From NCBI GenBank assembly GCA_934718065.1, contig CAKUZR010000004.1, forward strand, positions 62,001-126,000: a stretch of 64,000 nucleotides of DNA, written 5' to 3'. Positions 17,501 to 24,862 of the stretch are shown here, one piece after another; position 1 is the first letter of the stretch, and the number at the start of each line of letters is the position of its first letter. This DNA comes from an uncultured Treponema sp. GTDB taxonomy: Bacteria > Spirochaetota > Spirochaetia > Treponematales > Treponemataceae. The position numbers were made by a program, and so were the translations under genes. A model generated the notes under the pieces. It ran no database searches. It was not told where the DNA came from and saw only the letters and a program-made list of their open reading frames with translations.

Positions 17501-18811
17501 GGAGAGAAAAAATCGTTCGGGATTGCGGATTCCCTGCGTTTTATAAAAATTCCTGAGGATTCGCATAAATTTTCTGATGAGGACGTGGTTTCTGACCTTT
17601 ACATTGAAAAATCTGTTCCGCCGCAGAAAACTTTTTCGTCTGAAACGTTCACCGGCGTGATTTTTACGTTGAACCGAAAAGTAACTTTGGAAGATGTGAA
17701 AAATTATTACATTCAGTGTTATTCTCCGGATTCCGGAAAATTTATTGATCCGTTTACAGGCATAAAAGATGTGAAAGTTACTGCCGTAGCGGAGCTTAAC
17801 ATCGGAAATTATATGCCGCACGGCGAGGCGCACGCTTTGAGCGATTTTGCCGTGAACGCCGTGAATCCTGTTTACGCTTACGACGACCGTTTTCTGGACG
17901 AGAATTTTGGTTTTTCCGCTTCTGATGCTTCTCAGAGCAACCTTGCGGTTCATGACTGGAGCAGCGAGCAGCAGAATGACGGAACTTTGCTCACCGAGCA
18001 TGATATTTTTGTTGTAACTTCTCAAGATTCGGGCGATTCCGAGCCGGAAGAAACTTTGCCGCAAAATATTACTATGTATTTTGACAATTCTCCAGAGCCG
18101 GATTCGGTTTCGTCTGAATACAATAAAAATCTTGAAAAAAATCTAAGAATTTGGATTCCGTCGCTTGTTGAAAACGGCGTTTCCGCGGAACAGGTTTCTC
18201 CGGTTTTGGCTCTTGCGCCTTCCACAAATTCAAAAAATCTTTCAGTTTCCGGTGAAATTGAAAAAAACACCGCAAAATTTCTGATTGACTGGGAAACTCT
18301 GTCAAAAAACGCTTATTCAGCAGGAAATCAAGTTTCTTTTCTTTTTGGACTCGCGGATTCAGACGGTTCGCCGGTAAAAATTTCCCATGCTCCGGTTTTT
18401 GATGAAATTTCAGGCGTTTACAAACTGGAGCCTCAGCCGTTGTTTGCGCTGCGCCTTAAAAATTCAAATGATCCGACTTCGCTTGACTTGTGGTCTTTCA
18501 GGCTGAAAAATATAACTTTGCAGCGCGGAAATGTTACGGTTCTTAACAATGTGATTGACGCAAACAAGGGTGAAATGTCCGTCATCCAGGTGAATATGCC
18601 TTCTTCCGGAAACCTTGATGTTGTTGTGATGACTCTGGATGGAAACGTAATCCGCTATCTTCAGCATGGAACTGCTTCCGCCGGCGAGCACAGTTATTCC
18701 TGGAACGGAACAACAAAATCCGGAAAAAAAGTTGCCCGCGGACTTTATTTTGTGCGTGTTTTTGGAAACGGCATCGATGAAACTCGAAAAATAATGGTTG
18801 TAAAGAACTGA
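11600..18811 (+). CDS. Giant secreted repeat protein with C-terminal FlgD-like domain
   Basis: 2403 residues. A signal peptide (1-33, cleavage AFA|ED) is followed by a Ser/Gly/Asn/Phe-rich region (about 150-1150) of ~20-residue repeats of the type NSGTLKFS-x-NAxSTFSGG, which looks like a right-handed beta-helix as in adhesins. A large block is duplicated: the segments ending AAEDSGTWIYSGGTVVSENI occur twice, as does the AASLSA...KIQTS...SEVAVSGA module. The middle (about 1400-2100) is non-repetitive. The last ~90 residues (GNLDVVVMTLDGNVIR, HSYSWNGTTKSGKKVARGLY) resemble the FlgD Ig-like fold used as a C-terminal domain in many spirochaete and Bacteroidetes exported proteins. The start is TTG with GGGGA 7 nt upstream. 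Export is supported; function is not known. Confidence 0.85.
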   Translation: MKNLSVFFNRFHKFLQFPLFFAAFLFSANFAFAEDVYYRWTYFNDGSGADVWDGIWSETVTSTETSADGSTSPLSKGKFWSFYNNTSGVEWVKTYNNSGGTADFPGSASSKTAFVYFTGEHATTATLASSPANELKQLLVGDCYQSTTSAGGEKITINIAGFDLKTKEMIFGNSSFHSDSAVNFEISGGGTLKISTEMKFLAGCTYNIEIGEGTVLDAASVSVDAAAAGATINFTGGGTLKLAVANFSGCTVNFKLKNLESSGTFTNSGTLNFSGNIEANFLGSVENSGTVSFLQNSTAIFSELLSNSEEISFAENSAATFSAEVKNSGTLKFSGAAESTFSGGVENLSGGVISAEGSAVLGFDGKFVNSDSGVARFLGGSASSVSFREFSNFGEIYSSGEGLKFNVAAEDSGTWIYSGGTVVSENISYNVLTLNAGVFIQGKISAETLYINTSQNISLKNNTILNVASVILEANATIKNEGFDLYFGTDEKECSMKSVGVKSLSFATSESGTTYFYSCKIGDENNFNIKLAVNVAVVFCREVYAASLSASKKVTIKSAKIQTSEDQTYSSEVAVSGAGKTEIISQNGKIQFGGKVSGSENAEISVLADVIFDGPVNVSVPSGIFSVGSASAAKKTTLNATADVSFDVASAVFSGNFNNSGNAKFLENSKAAFSGEIENSGTLSFLQDSTADFSAQFSNSGEISFAENSTATFSAEVKNSGTLKFSENAESTFSGGVENLSGGVISAEGSAVLGFDGKVSNVGEIAFSGNSSATFADEIENSGTVSFLADSVATFSALFSNSGEISFAENSTAIFSGEAKNSGTLKFSGNAGSTFSGGFENSGQFSASDSAKLDFSGKFVNSASGVARFLGGSSSSVLFREFSNSGEISSSGEGLKFNVAAEDSGTWIYSGGTVVSENILYKVLNLSGTVKIDGSANELFAKEISVQMENLEIQGKISADSVKINASKINFVSDSVLSADSIFLQNQKDFALENNGYSISVGKTGGAIETDFIEENVNFSICDEAAQKGKVEFYSSLGKPEKPLKDFSSESALVFNADVYAASLSAAEKAEIHSAKIQTSGNQNYSSEVAVSGAEKTEIISKNGLIHFRGSVKNSGGAPLSLDAQNVQFDSDFECDSEAAVLADVYFSGLAKDEIKIAAEKIEIGSENSSKNLYISAADGNSPKKVELESPLKISGSFVLLNGGLQLGKNSSGKSPDIFAEKEIVLMNGSISSMYDDVISADFSWRSGAKNIFKYQGDEKFPGEFPDGTQIFSENFYSSLEGLGGTTISAGKNFYCNNFALEGGSEWFLKAGDNEKSENFAVAYNSSLKNCVYSSSGAGISYLAAAESVDNGGNNEKVCFGHPEISFARTVYDDVIEVSFKDSVSENPVKIENSNNEIWKNIAGSSKFLTYGKSGSDLKIVFSGTYIDAECTESTENQGDIEKFYLKAAESWNTDATGEKSGAAESTDSQGVHKDLIPYLNIVRAVSDDFSGIFDEHKNRVASYDGEKRFLSVKDSCPPALIAVRTGQEQHEELPENQLPYDSHNFLEFQFSEEIFVNGSDSSVVNVKTSADFGGIQNNSSGSGFSAAGIAAFEKGKLQLVSESQIPSVELNSVYRNFAVSVEKGKNPQTHRFRISITGYQSQSAAENPSGFPYWPGCIDSENSEIPSGKVTLLSSGAENNFNELIKDSEGNSLLAKSVENHPLKNLSVISDSSADSLCPDWSDSLYGSWDLSAPVFASYRSWSAKEISSFCEILGACKAADTVLDRVEFHVFDNSEADFGGAKWFSQFGWGKDNSSLFSENSYASDIFGGSRPFGNSSGNESAKTSGGIRYSTLYNKSSYFKYGVDSAEPASSFKNSRIQSGASSSLFVAQNGAKREISTNDSLYFSIFLENGTNLPLKTNFSIKYDERGFVTDLAGNLMKSAEVFSVDRVSPRFNMTSAKISGNKLYVLFNKKINLDEVELMTSEGEKKSFGIADSLRFIKIPEDSHKFSDEDVVSDLYIEKSVPPQKTFSSETFTGVIFTLNRKVTLEDVKNYYIQCYSPDSGKFIDPFTGIKDVKVTAVAELNIGNYMPHGEAHALSDFAVNAVNPVYAYDDRFLDENFGFSASDASQSNLAVHDWSSEQQNDGTLLTEHDIFVVTSQDSGDSEPEETLPQNITMYFDNSPEPDSVSSEYNKNLEKNLRIWIPSLVENGVSAEQVSPVLALAPSTNSKNLSVSGEIEKNTAKFLIDWETLSKNAYSAGNQVSFLFGLADSDGSPVKISHAPVFDEISGVYKLEPQPLFALRLKNSNDPTSLDLWSFRLKNITLQRGNVTVLNNVIDANKGEMSVIQVNMPSSGNLDVVVMTLDGNVIRYLQHGTASAGEHSYSWNGTTKSGKKVARGLYFVRVFGNGIDETRKIMVVKN

Positions 18812-18826
18812 CCAATTCTCTATACT
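18798..18826 (+). promoter_or_regulatory. Promoter of the PilZ-methyltransferase pair
   Basis: TTGTAA, 17 bp, TATACT, then 9 nt to the ATG. The -35 lies inside the end of the preceding gene. The transcript would have at most about 2 nt before the start codon, consistent with the lack of a ribosome site. Confidence 0.5.
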
Positions 18827-18835
18827 CATATCGTT

Positions 18836-19213
18836 ATGAATTCAGAAGAAAGGCTTTCCCATCGTTTTGAAGATATTGGAAGATTTTTGTCGCCGGAACT
18901 GTGCGCTCTTCCAGGAACTCTTGAAAATATAAGCCGGGAAGGCTGCAAAATTCATTATTCATTTCCCGTCAACGTGGATTTGAACAATGATTATGATGTG
19001 AAAATTACTTTTTCGCGTGCGGCTAATGACAGTTTTTCGCTGGTTTGCCATCCTTGCTGGGTAAAAACTGACGGAAACGATACGAATATTGGATTTCAGA
19101 TTCTTCCTTCAACTGATTTTGCGCGTCTTGCGAAATATATTGAAAAACTTAACAGCGAGACTGATGACAGCCTTTCTGATGAAATAAGTGGTTCCACATG
19201 CCAGATAATTTGA
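18836..19213 (+). CDS. PilZ-domain protein (probable c-di-GMP receptor)
   Basis: 125 residues, a single PilZ domain with both binding motifs: RxxxR as RLSHR (6-10) and NxSxxG as NISREG (about 37-42), followed by beta-strands (CKIHYSF, YDVKITF, DTNIGFQIL). Family members bind cyclic di-GMP and signal to motility or envelope machinery through a partner. No output domain is present. There is no ribosome site; the ATG sits 9 nt after a -10. The 3' end overlaps the methyltransferase gene by 16 nt, implying translational coupling. The partner and output are unknown. Confidence 0.8.
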   Translation: MNSEERLSHRFEDIGRFLSPELCALPGTLENISREGCKIHYSFPVNVDLNNDYDVKITFSRAANDSFSLVCHPCWVKTDGNDTNIGFQILPSTDFARLAKYIEKLNSETDDSLSDEISGSTCQII

Positions 19214-20184
19214 TAAAAACACAGAAACTGCCGGGCGTGGCGTTTTTAGCGTATCCGGAAATGGTCGGAATGCTTCAGACGGAGCTTTCCGGCCGTTTGC
19301 ATTTTGAGCAGTCTCCGGATGCTGTTTACGGCGAGCTTCTTTACTACAAAAATTTTCCAGTTGAAAGCCTGAAAAATCCAGGTGGTTTGCCTTACTGGTC
19401 GCGCTCTGCAATGCTGAATCCGCAGATTTTGGATTTCAATTCAATCGGCGAGGCGGCAAACGCGTTGAAAAATATTCAGCGGAGCTGGGCGCCTTATCAG
19501 TATCAGTTTTTTCGCCGCGCAAATTTGATTCAGGAAAAACTTCCGTACGTAAATTTGAAGCCTAGAACTTTTCCGGTGAAAATTCCGAGCAAGCCAATCG
19601 GGCTGTACACTCTGATTTCTGAAAAACAGATGATTTTCAGCGCTGAAACTTCAAGCTTTCTTCCAGCCGGAAAACTGGTTTTTCAGGAAGACCATGAAAA
19701 TCCTCCGAGCCGGGCATATTTGAAAATTCAGGAAAGCCTTGCGATGGCGAATCTTTTGAACGGCACAGAATTTCCAAAGTCTGGCGAGCGTTGTTTCGAG
19801 GCGGGGGCTTGTCCTGGCGGCTGGACGTGGGTTCTTGTGGGGCTGGGCGCTTCTGTTTATGCGGTTGACCGTGCGGAGCTTGCCCCTGAACTGATGAAAA
19901 ATCCTCTGGTGAAATTCCAGGCGCACGACGCATTTACGTTGAAGCCGCAGGACATCGGCTTTTGCGACTGGGTTTTCAGCGATGTAATCTGCTATCCGGA
20001 GCGGCTTTTAAAATGGGTTCACGAATGGCTTGAAAGCGGACTTTGCCGGAATATGATTTGCACGATAAAAATGCAGGGCGAGCCGGACTGGAGCATAATA
20101 AACCAGTTTGCGGAAATTCCTGGAAGCCGCGTTGTTCATTTGAATTATAACAAGCACGAGCTTACCTGGATTCACACTTGCTAA
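19198..20184 (+). CDS. FtsJ/RlmM-like ribose 2'-O-methyltransferase
   Basis: 328 residues with a C-terminal Rossmann SAM-methyltransferase of the FtsJ type. The SAM motif EAGACPGGWTW (about residue 200) is nearly that of RlmM (GACPGGWT), followed by VYAVDRAEL, an acidic SDVICYPERL and IKMQGEPDW. The K-D-K-E tetrad of 2'-O-methyltransferases is plausible. The N-terminal half is divergent and may be a THUMP-like or RNA-binding region. The 23S rRNA C2498 methylation of RlmM is the nearest known role, but low similarity outside the core leaves the target open. It overlaps the PilZ gene and meets radA tail to tail with a 4-bp overlap. Confidence 0.75.
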   Translation: MPDNLIKTQKLPGVAFLAYPEMVGMLQTELSGRLHFEQSPDAVYGELLYYKNFPVESLKNPGGLPYWSRSAMLNPQILDFNSIGEAANALKNIQRSWAPYQYQFFRRANLIQEKLPYVNLKPRTFPVKIPSKPIGLYTLISEKQMIFSAETSSFLPAGKLVFQEDHENPPSRAYLKIQESLAMANLLNGTEFPKSGERCFEAGACPGGWTWVLVGLGASVYAVDRAELAPELMKNPLVKFQAHDAFTLKPQDIGFCDWVFSDVICYPERLLKWVHEWLESGLCRNMICTIKMQGEPDWSIINQFAEIPGSRVVHLNYNKHELTWIHTC

Positions 20185-21530
20185 AATATTTTTTTGATAA
20201 GACTTGCAATATCTTTCACAACTTCAACGTTTTCAGCTTTTTCCGCAGCGAAAATATTTTTGAAACCAAGTCCTTCCGCCGTTTTCGCTCGTTGCCTGAT
20301 TTTTGAAACCGGACGAATTTCTCCTGCAAGGCTAAGTTCCCCGAAAATTGCAGTTCCCGCCGCAACAGGCTTGTCCGTGCGCGCTGAATATATTGCGACC
20401 GCCAGAGCCGCGTCGACCGCGCTTTCGCTCAGTCTTATTCCTCCAGCAACATTTATGTAGATATCCTGCCCAAGAAATTTTATTCCAACGCGTTTTTCCA
20501 GAATAGCAGCGATTCGTGAAACTCTTGCCGATTCAATTTTGTCAGTAAAAACTCTTGAAATTGCGGCTTTTGCCGGAGCTACTAGCGCCTGAATTTCAAC
20601 AAGAAAAACTCTGTTTCCTTCAAATACCGCGCAGCAGGCGACTCCGGCCGGCTGATTTTCCCTGGCTTCAGAAAGAAACATTGTCGCAGGATTCAAAACC
20701 GGAGAAAGCCCTTTTTCCGTCATATTGAAAATGCCAAGCTCATCAACAGAACCGAACCGGTTTTTTTGCGCATGAAGAAACCTCACGTCATCGCTGTTCC
20801 GTTCAAAGGAAATCACAGTGTCAACCATGTGCTCCAAAGTTTTCGGCCCGGCGATTGTCCCTTCCTTTGTTACGTGCGCCGTCATCAGAAGGACTGAATC
20901 CCGCTCTTTCACCCAGCTGATAAGTTCGTTCGAGCAGTATTTAAGCTGGTTGATAGTTCCCGGAATAATCCCGGCCTCTGCTGAATAAACCGTCTGGATT
21001 GAGTCGATTATTGCGATTGCCGGATTGATTTTGTCCAGCGCATCAAGAATATCCTCAAGGCGCATTGTGCAGAGAATTTCAATTCCTCCGCACGCAAGCG
21101 AAAGCCTTTCCGCCCGCTCCTTGATTTGCGCTCCGGATTCCTCGCCGGAAACGTAGAGAATTCTTCCGCAGCCAGTTTGAGCCGCCGCAGCCGCAGTTTG
21201 GATTAGCAGCGTTGATTTTCCAATTCCAGGCTCGCCGCCCAAAAGAATCGCGGAACGTTTTGTCGCTCCACCGCCCAGCACGCGGTCAAATTCGCTTATT
21301 CCCGTAATAAAACGCGAGTTGTCTTTTGCTTTGATGGATTCCAGCGGCACAGGTTTTGCTTTTTCGCTGACCGCCGAGCTTTTTCTTGCGGAATTTTGAG
21401 CGTTTGAGTCAATTATGCATTCTTCAAGCGAATTCCATTCTCCGCATTCGGGGCAGCGGCCGAGCCACTTTGGCTGGCTGTAGCCGCATTTTGAGCATTT
21501 GTAAACAATCGAACCGTTCTTTTTTGCCAT
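20181..21530 (-). CDS. radA: DNA repair protein RadA (Sms)
   Basis: 449 residues. A RecA-related helicase/branch-migration factor acting in recombinational repair. The N-terminal zinc finger has Cys12-x2-Cys15 and Cys26-x2-Cys29 (KCSKCGYSQPKW, CPECGEW). The RecA-like core has Walker A GGEPGIGKST, Walker B AIIDSIQTVY and the RadA-specific KNRFGSVDELG. The C-terminal Lon-protease-like domain follows (VAGGIRLSESAVDAALAVAI, GELSLAGEIRPV). A good AGGA site precedes the ATG. Probably monocistronic, convergent with the methyltransferase. Confidence 0.96.
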   Translation of the reverse strand: MAKKNGSIVYKCSKCGYSQPKWLGRCPECGEWNSLEECIIDSNAQNSARKSSAVSEKAKPVPLESIKAKDNSRFITGISEFDRVLGGGATKRSAILLGGEPGIGKSTLLIQTAAAAAQTGCGRILYVSGEESGAQIKERAERLSLACGGIEILCTMRLEDILDALDKINPAIAIIDSIQTVYSAEAGIIPGTINQLKYCSNELISWVKERDSVLLMTAHVTKEGTIAGPKTLEHMVDTVISFERNSDDVRFLHAQKNRFGSVDELGIFNMTEKGLSPVLNPATMFLSEARENQPAGVACCAVFEGNRVFLVEIQALVAPAKAAISRVFTDKIESARVSRIAAILEKRVGIKFLGQDIYINVAGGIRLSESAVDAALAVAIYSARTDKPVAAGTAIFGELSLAGEIRPVSKIRQRAKTAEGLGFKNIFAAEKAENVEVVKDIASLIKKIF

Positions 21531-21582
21531 AAAAATCCTTCCGCAATATTATAAGGTCAAAATTTTTTATATTCTGGGTGGC

Positions 21583-21615
21583 TTTTGATTGGTTCGTCAA
21601 GCTCACCAATCAAAA
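21583..21615. repeat. Inverted repeat upstream of radA
   Basis: TTTTGATTGG and CCAATCAAAA form a perfect 10-bp stem with a 13-nt spacer, 53 bp upstream of radA. There is no T tract. It may be an operator or part of a leader. The rest of the 278-bp gap between radA and the next gene shows nothing recognisable. Confidence 0.4.
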
Positions 21616-21808
21616 CCAGGCTTTTCAGGTTTCCGGCTTTCGCCTCCATTCCTGCGCCTGCAAGCTGATTTTTCAAAAATAAAAACCGGCGGCAAGTTCA
21701 AGCATCTTTCAGCAAAATTAATTTTTAACCTGCTCCGGAACTGGCTTCGCCAGACCTTACAATCCTTGCCACGTCAGAAACTCTGCCTTAAAAATCCTTT
21801 CCGCCAAA

Positions 21809-22549
21809 TCACAAATTTCTCTCCGGCATCGGCCTCGCCGAAAAATTTATTTTCGCTTTTTTCAGCTTTAAAAGTTCCGCCCTGTTCTTTGCAATCGGAT
21901 TAGAATCCAGGCTAACTTTTGAATATTGTTTCAGCAGTTTTATCTCTTCTTTTGAGATTTTTTCTATCCTGTTATTGTCAATCATAAGTTCCGGCTTGTT
22001 CTGAACATTTACAAACTTCGGAATAAAGTCCATTCTTTGCGCAACCGAAGATTCCCAAGGCTTTTTCTCATAAATCTCGCAAAAATCGGAGCCTTCAACA
22101 TAGATTTTTTTAAGTTTTGTCAATTTTCTTAAATCAACTTTTTGCTCTTTTATTTCATCGTATTTGCTTGTGTCGGCTGTAAAATGAATTTCCGCATCTT
22201 CAAGGTTGTAAAGATTTTCAAGAAAATCCAAAGATGAAATCCAGCAGTTCATCAATCCCAATGATTTTAAATTTGGAAGCATTTTAAGAAAATTATAATT
22301 TCCTGTGTACCTTAAAGAATAAAAGCAGACATTTTCAGTTTCAGAAAAATTTTCAACCCCTTCGATTTTTGCTATTTTCTTCGTGGAAAATTTCTTTGCG
22401 TTCACAACCAAGTATTTGTCAGAATTATCAAAAATCTGCTTGAACGAAGTTCCATCTTCCGCCACAAAAACAATCTCATGTTTTTCCGCAAAACCCGCCC
22501 CGATACATAAAAACGCCGCAAGAAATAGTATGTGTTTTTTCACAGTCAT
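21809..22549 (-). CDS. Secreted leucine-rich-repeat-like protein (paralogue 2 of 2)
   Basis: 246 residues with a signal peptide (KKHILFLAAFLCIGAGFAE; cleavage near residue 22). The middle has LRR-like strands ([43 protein letters not shown]) as in bacterial or BspA-type LRR proteins, but only three or four repeats are recognisable. The C-terminal ~50 residues (EKISKEEIKLLKQYSKVSLD, then NPIAKNRAELLKLKKAKINF) are identical to those of the upstream neighbour. Its ATG directly follows the neighbour's TAA, with a GGAGA site inside that gene. An extracytoplasmic location is supported; the role is unknown. Confidence 0.75.
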   Translation of the reverse strand: MTVKKHILFLAAFLCIGAGFAEKHEIVFVAEDGTSFKQIFDNSDKYLVVNAKKFSTKKIAKIEGVENFSETENVCFYSLRYTGNYNFLKMLPNLKSLGLMNCWISSLDFLENLYNLEDAEIHFTADTSKYDEIKEQKVDLRKLTKLKKIYVEGSDFCEIYEKKPWESSVAQRMDFIPKFVNVQNKPELMIDNNRIEKISKEEIKLLKQYSKVSLDSNPIAKNRAELLKLKKAKINFSARPMPERNL

Positions 22550-23257
22550 TTATTGTCTCTCCGGCATCGGCCTCGCCGAAAAATTTATTTTTGCTTTTTT
22601 CAGCTTTAAAAGTTCCGCCCTGTTCTTTGCAATCGGATTAGAATCCAGGCTAACTTTTGAATATTGTTTCAGCAGTTTTATCTCTTCTTTTGAAATTTTT
22701 TCTATCCAGTTGTCGTAAATCTTAAGTTCTGGCTTGTTCCGAACATTCACAAAAGGCGGAATGAAATCCATTCTTTTTTGCGTTTTGGTTCCATTTGTGA
22801 AAAAAATCCACATACGCATTTCTTTTAGATTTTTCAGCTTTTTTAAATCAATTTTTGTTTCTTTCAACGATTCGTAATAAGTTTTTTCAACAGTAATGTC
22901 TAGCTCAAAACTTTCTAAATTTTCCAAATTTTCAATAAATTTTAAAGAAGGCGTATTGGAGTCGATTCCAAAGTGTTTAAGGTTTGGAATGTTACTAAGA
23001 AAATTCCAGTCGCCGTAATAATTTGGGTGGTAAAAAATTGCATTTTTCAAGTTTGTGCATTTTTCAAATCCCGACATTTCAATTATTTTTTTGTTAATCG
23101 GAAAATCAGTCCATACAAAAGTATATATTTCGTCGGAACTGTCAATAATTTGCTTTTCAAAAGTTCCGTCTTCCATTTTAAACAGCAGCTCCACAGGTTC
23201 CGCAAAAACCGCCCCAATGCATAAAAACGCCGCAAGAAATAGTATTCTTTTATTCAT
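22550..23257 (-). CDS. Secreted leucine-rich-repeat-like protein (paralogue 1 of 2)
   Basis: 235 residues from the ATG that follows a GGAGAGG site; an ATG 48 nt further upstream would add 16 residues that break the signal peptide. The signal peptide is MNKRILFLAAFLCIGAVFAE. LRR-like segments include IPNLKHFGIDSNTPSLKFI, NLENLESFELDI and LKNLKEMRMWIF. It ends with the same ~50-residue block as the downstream gene, while the N-terminal and middle regions differ. This indicates tandem duplication followed by divergence, or gene conversion of the 3' end. The two form an operon. Function is not recognised. Confidence 0.75.
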   Translation of the reverse strand: MNKRILFLAAFLCIGAVFAEPVELLFKMEDGTFEKQIIDSSDEIYTFVWTDFPINKKIIEMSGFEKCTNLKNAIFYHPNYYGDWNFLSNIPNLKHFGIDSNTPSLKFIENLENLESFELDITVEKTYYESLKETKIDLKKLKNLKEMRMWIFFTNGTKTQKRMDFIPPFVNVRNKPELKIYDNWIEKISKEEIKLLKQYSKVSLDSNPIAKNRAELLKLKKAKINFSARPMPERQ

Positions 23258-23376
23258 AATTCTACCTCTCCATAATTTTCCGCCGGCAAAAATTTTTCCT
23301 GACAAAAATTTATAGAAAAAAAAGTTCAGGAACTGAAATGAATCACAAATTTTTTGGAAAAAAAATGAATTTCGCC

Positions 23377-24243
23377 TTAATTTTTGTTTGTAAGCGTTGT
23401 TCCAGGCGCGATTGATTCCGTTACCCAGGTGTTTCCGCCGATTACGCTGCCTTTTCCGATTACGGTGTTTCCGCCAAGAATTGTCGCGTTTGCATAAATT
23501 GTCACATCATCTTCTATAGTAGGGTGACGTTTTTTGTTCATCAGCTCTTTTTTTACGCTCAGCGCGCCCAAAGTTACGCCTTGATAAAGTTTCACGTTGT
23601 TTCCGATTATCGTTGACTCGCCGATTACAACGCCTGTTCCGTGGTCAATAAAAAATGATTCGCCTATTGTTGCGCCAGGATTGATGTCGATTCCCGTCCG
23701 TCCGTGGATGTGCTCGCTCATAATCCTCGGAATGATTGGAATTCCGTTCTTGCAGAGAAAATGCGCGATTCTGTAAACTGTTATCGCCTGAAGCCCCGGA
23801 TATGAAATTATTACATCCTCATTGCTCTTTGCCGCCGGATCACCTTTGAAAGCGGCTTCAACATCCAGCATGAGCATCCGCCTTATTTCAGGAATTTCTT
23901 CTATTAAAGCGAATGTTGTCTCTTCCGCAAGCTTGAAGCAGTGCGACTCCCTGAATTTCTTGTCGTCCTCAAGGTTTTTGCAGACGGTATAGGCAAGCGC
24001 CTTTTGAATTTCTTTTGTAAGCACCGTGATGATGTGGTTTACTTTCTGTCCGGTTATGTAGCGGATGTTTGACGGCGTGATATTTTCCGCGTTTTTGAAG
24101 CCTGGAAACACAAGAGTCTGAAGCTCGTTCAGCACAGTGATTACATTTTCCCGGTTCGGAAAATTTTCTGAGCCAGTCCTGTTGATTCCGCCGAACCTGT
24201 CGTATGAATCAAGAATTCCGTCTATAAGCATATCTATGTTCAT
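23377..24243 (-). CDS. cysE: Serine O-acetyltransferase
   Basis: Makes O-acetylserine from serine and acetyl-CoA, the first step of cysteine synthesis. The protein is 288 residues, of the long EpsC-like form with an extended N-terminus. The left-handed beta-helix carries the hallmark SEHIHGRTGIDINPGATIG, FFIDHGTGVVIGE and LYQGVTLGALS, with the catalytic His/Asp region in IDHGTG. The C-terminus has GGNTVIGKGSVIGGNTWV. The ATG has GAGG 7 nt upstream; in-frame CTG and TTG codons just before it are not used here. It is not linked to metY or cysK but belongs to the same sulfur network. Confidence 0.94.
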   Translation of the reverse strand: MNIDMLIDGILDSYDRFGGINRTGSENFPNRENVITVLNELQTLVFPGFKNAENITPSNIRYITGQKVNHIITVLTKEIQKALAYTVCKNLEDDKKFRESHCFKLAEETTFALIEEIPEIRRMLMLDVEAAFKGDPAAKSNEDVIISYPGLQAITVYRIAHFLCKNGIPIIPRIMSEHIHGRTGIDINPGATIGESFFIDHGTGVVIGESTIIGNNVKLYQGVTLGALSVKKELMNKKRHPTIEDDVTIYANATILGGNTVIGKGSVIGGNTWVTESIAPGTTLTNKN

Positions 24244-24328
24244 CAGCAAACCTCTTCTAGATTTTTGAATATTAGCATAATTCTGTTTAAAAAACTAGAA
24301 TAAATGAACGAATTCAAAGAAATTCTAA

Positions 24329-24357
24329 TTGACATAAAAATTACTCTTCTTTATAGT
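24329..24357 (+). promoter_or_regulatory. Promoter of the tRNA-Thr/rpmG/tRNA-Trp/secE/nusG unit
   Basis: TTGACA, a 17-bp spacer and TATAGT, with the start about 35 nt before tRNA-Thr. Near-consensus, as expected for a stable-RNA promoter. Confidence 0.8.
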
Positions 24358-24399
24358 AATAAAACGCATATTTTGAAGACTAAAAAGGTGCGGCTGAAC

Positions 24400-24472
24400 G
24401 CCCTTGTAGCTCAGCCGGTAGAGCGCAGCCATGGTAAGGCTGAGGTCTGCGGTTCGAATCCGCACGGGGGCT
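24400..24472 (+). tRNA. tRNA-Thr (GGT anticodon)
   Basis: Full cloverleaf: acceptor GCCCTTG/CGGGGGC (with G-T pairs), anticodon stem CAGCC/GGCTG with loop ATGGTAA (anticodon GGT), T-loop GGTTCGAATCC and discriminator T. No encoded CCA. First element of the translation supercluster. Confidence 0.93.
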
Positions 24473-24526
24473 GAAGTTCTTCAAGGTTGATTCAAACGAA
24501 TTAAAAATTTATTTAGGAGTATAGAT

Positions 24527-24703
24527 ATGGGTAGCAAGAAGAAGGGTGCAGTTGAGATCATCGCTTTGCAGTGTTCAGAATGTAAACGAAAGAACTATAC
24601 AACTTACAAGAACCGTAAGAATATTACTGGCAAGCTCGAATTGAAAAAGTATTGTCCATTTGATCGCAAGCACACTTTGCACAAAGAAACAAAGGCAAAA
24701 TAA
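24527..24703 (+). CDS. rpmG: 50S ribosomal protein L33
   Basis: 58 residues, matching the Cys-containing L33 form: [19 protein letters not shown] (Cys16, Cys19), then [14 protein letters not shown]. The fourth zinc ligand of this form (CPxC) is replaced by Asp, so only three cysteines remain; whether zinc is still held is unclear. An AGGAG site lies upstream. It sits between two tRNA genes in a common transcript leading to secE-nusG, a frequent bacterial arrangement. Confidence 0.95.
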   Translation: MGSKKKGAVEIIALQCSECKRKNYTTYKNRKNITGKLELKKYCPFDRKHTLHKETKAK

Positions 24704-24760
24704 GCTTTTGCAAATTAATTTTGTATATTGACTGTCTGTGGTTTCGGACAGTTTTTATAT

Positions 24761-24833
24761 AGGGCAGTAGTTCAGCTGGTAGAGCAGCGGTCTCCAAAAC
24801 CGCCTGTCGTGGGTTCAAATCCTGCCTGCCCTG
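24761..24833 (+). tRNA. tRNA-Trp (CCA anticodon)
   Basis: Cloverleaf with acceptor AGGGCAG/CTGCCCT, anticodon stem GCGGT/ACCGC around CTCCAAA (anticodon CCA), T-loop GGTTCAAATCC and discriminator G. No encoded CCA end. Confidence 0.95.
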
Positions 24834-24862
24834 TCTTTTTTACTATTATTGATGGAGGAATT

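Noticed and set aside
24728..24862. Extended secE start upstream through tRNA-Trp
   Set aside because: The added codons lie in the tRNA gene; the ATG after GGAGGAATT gives the normal SecE length.
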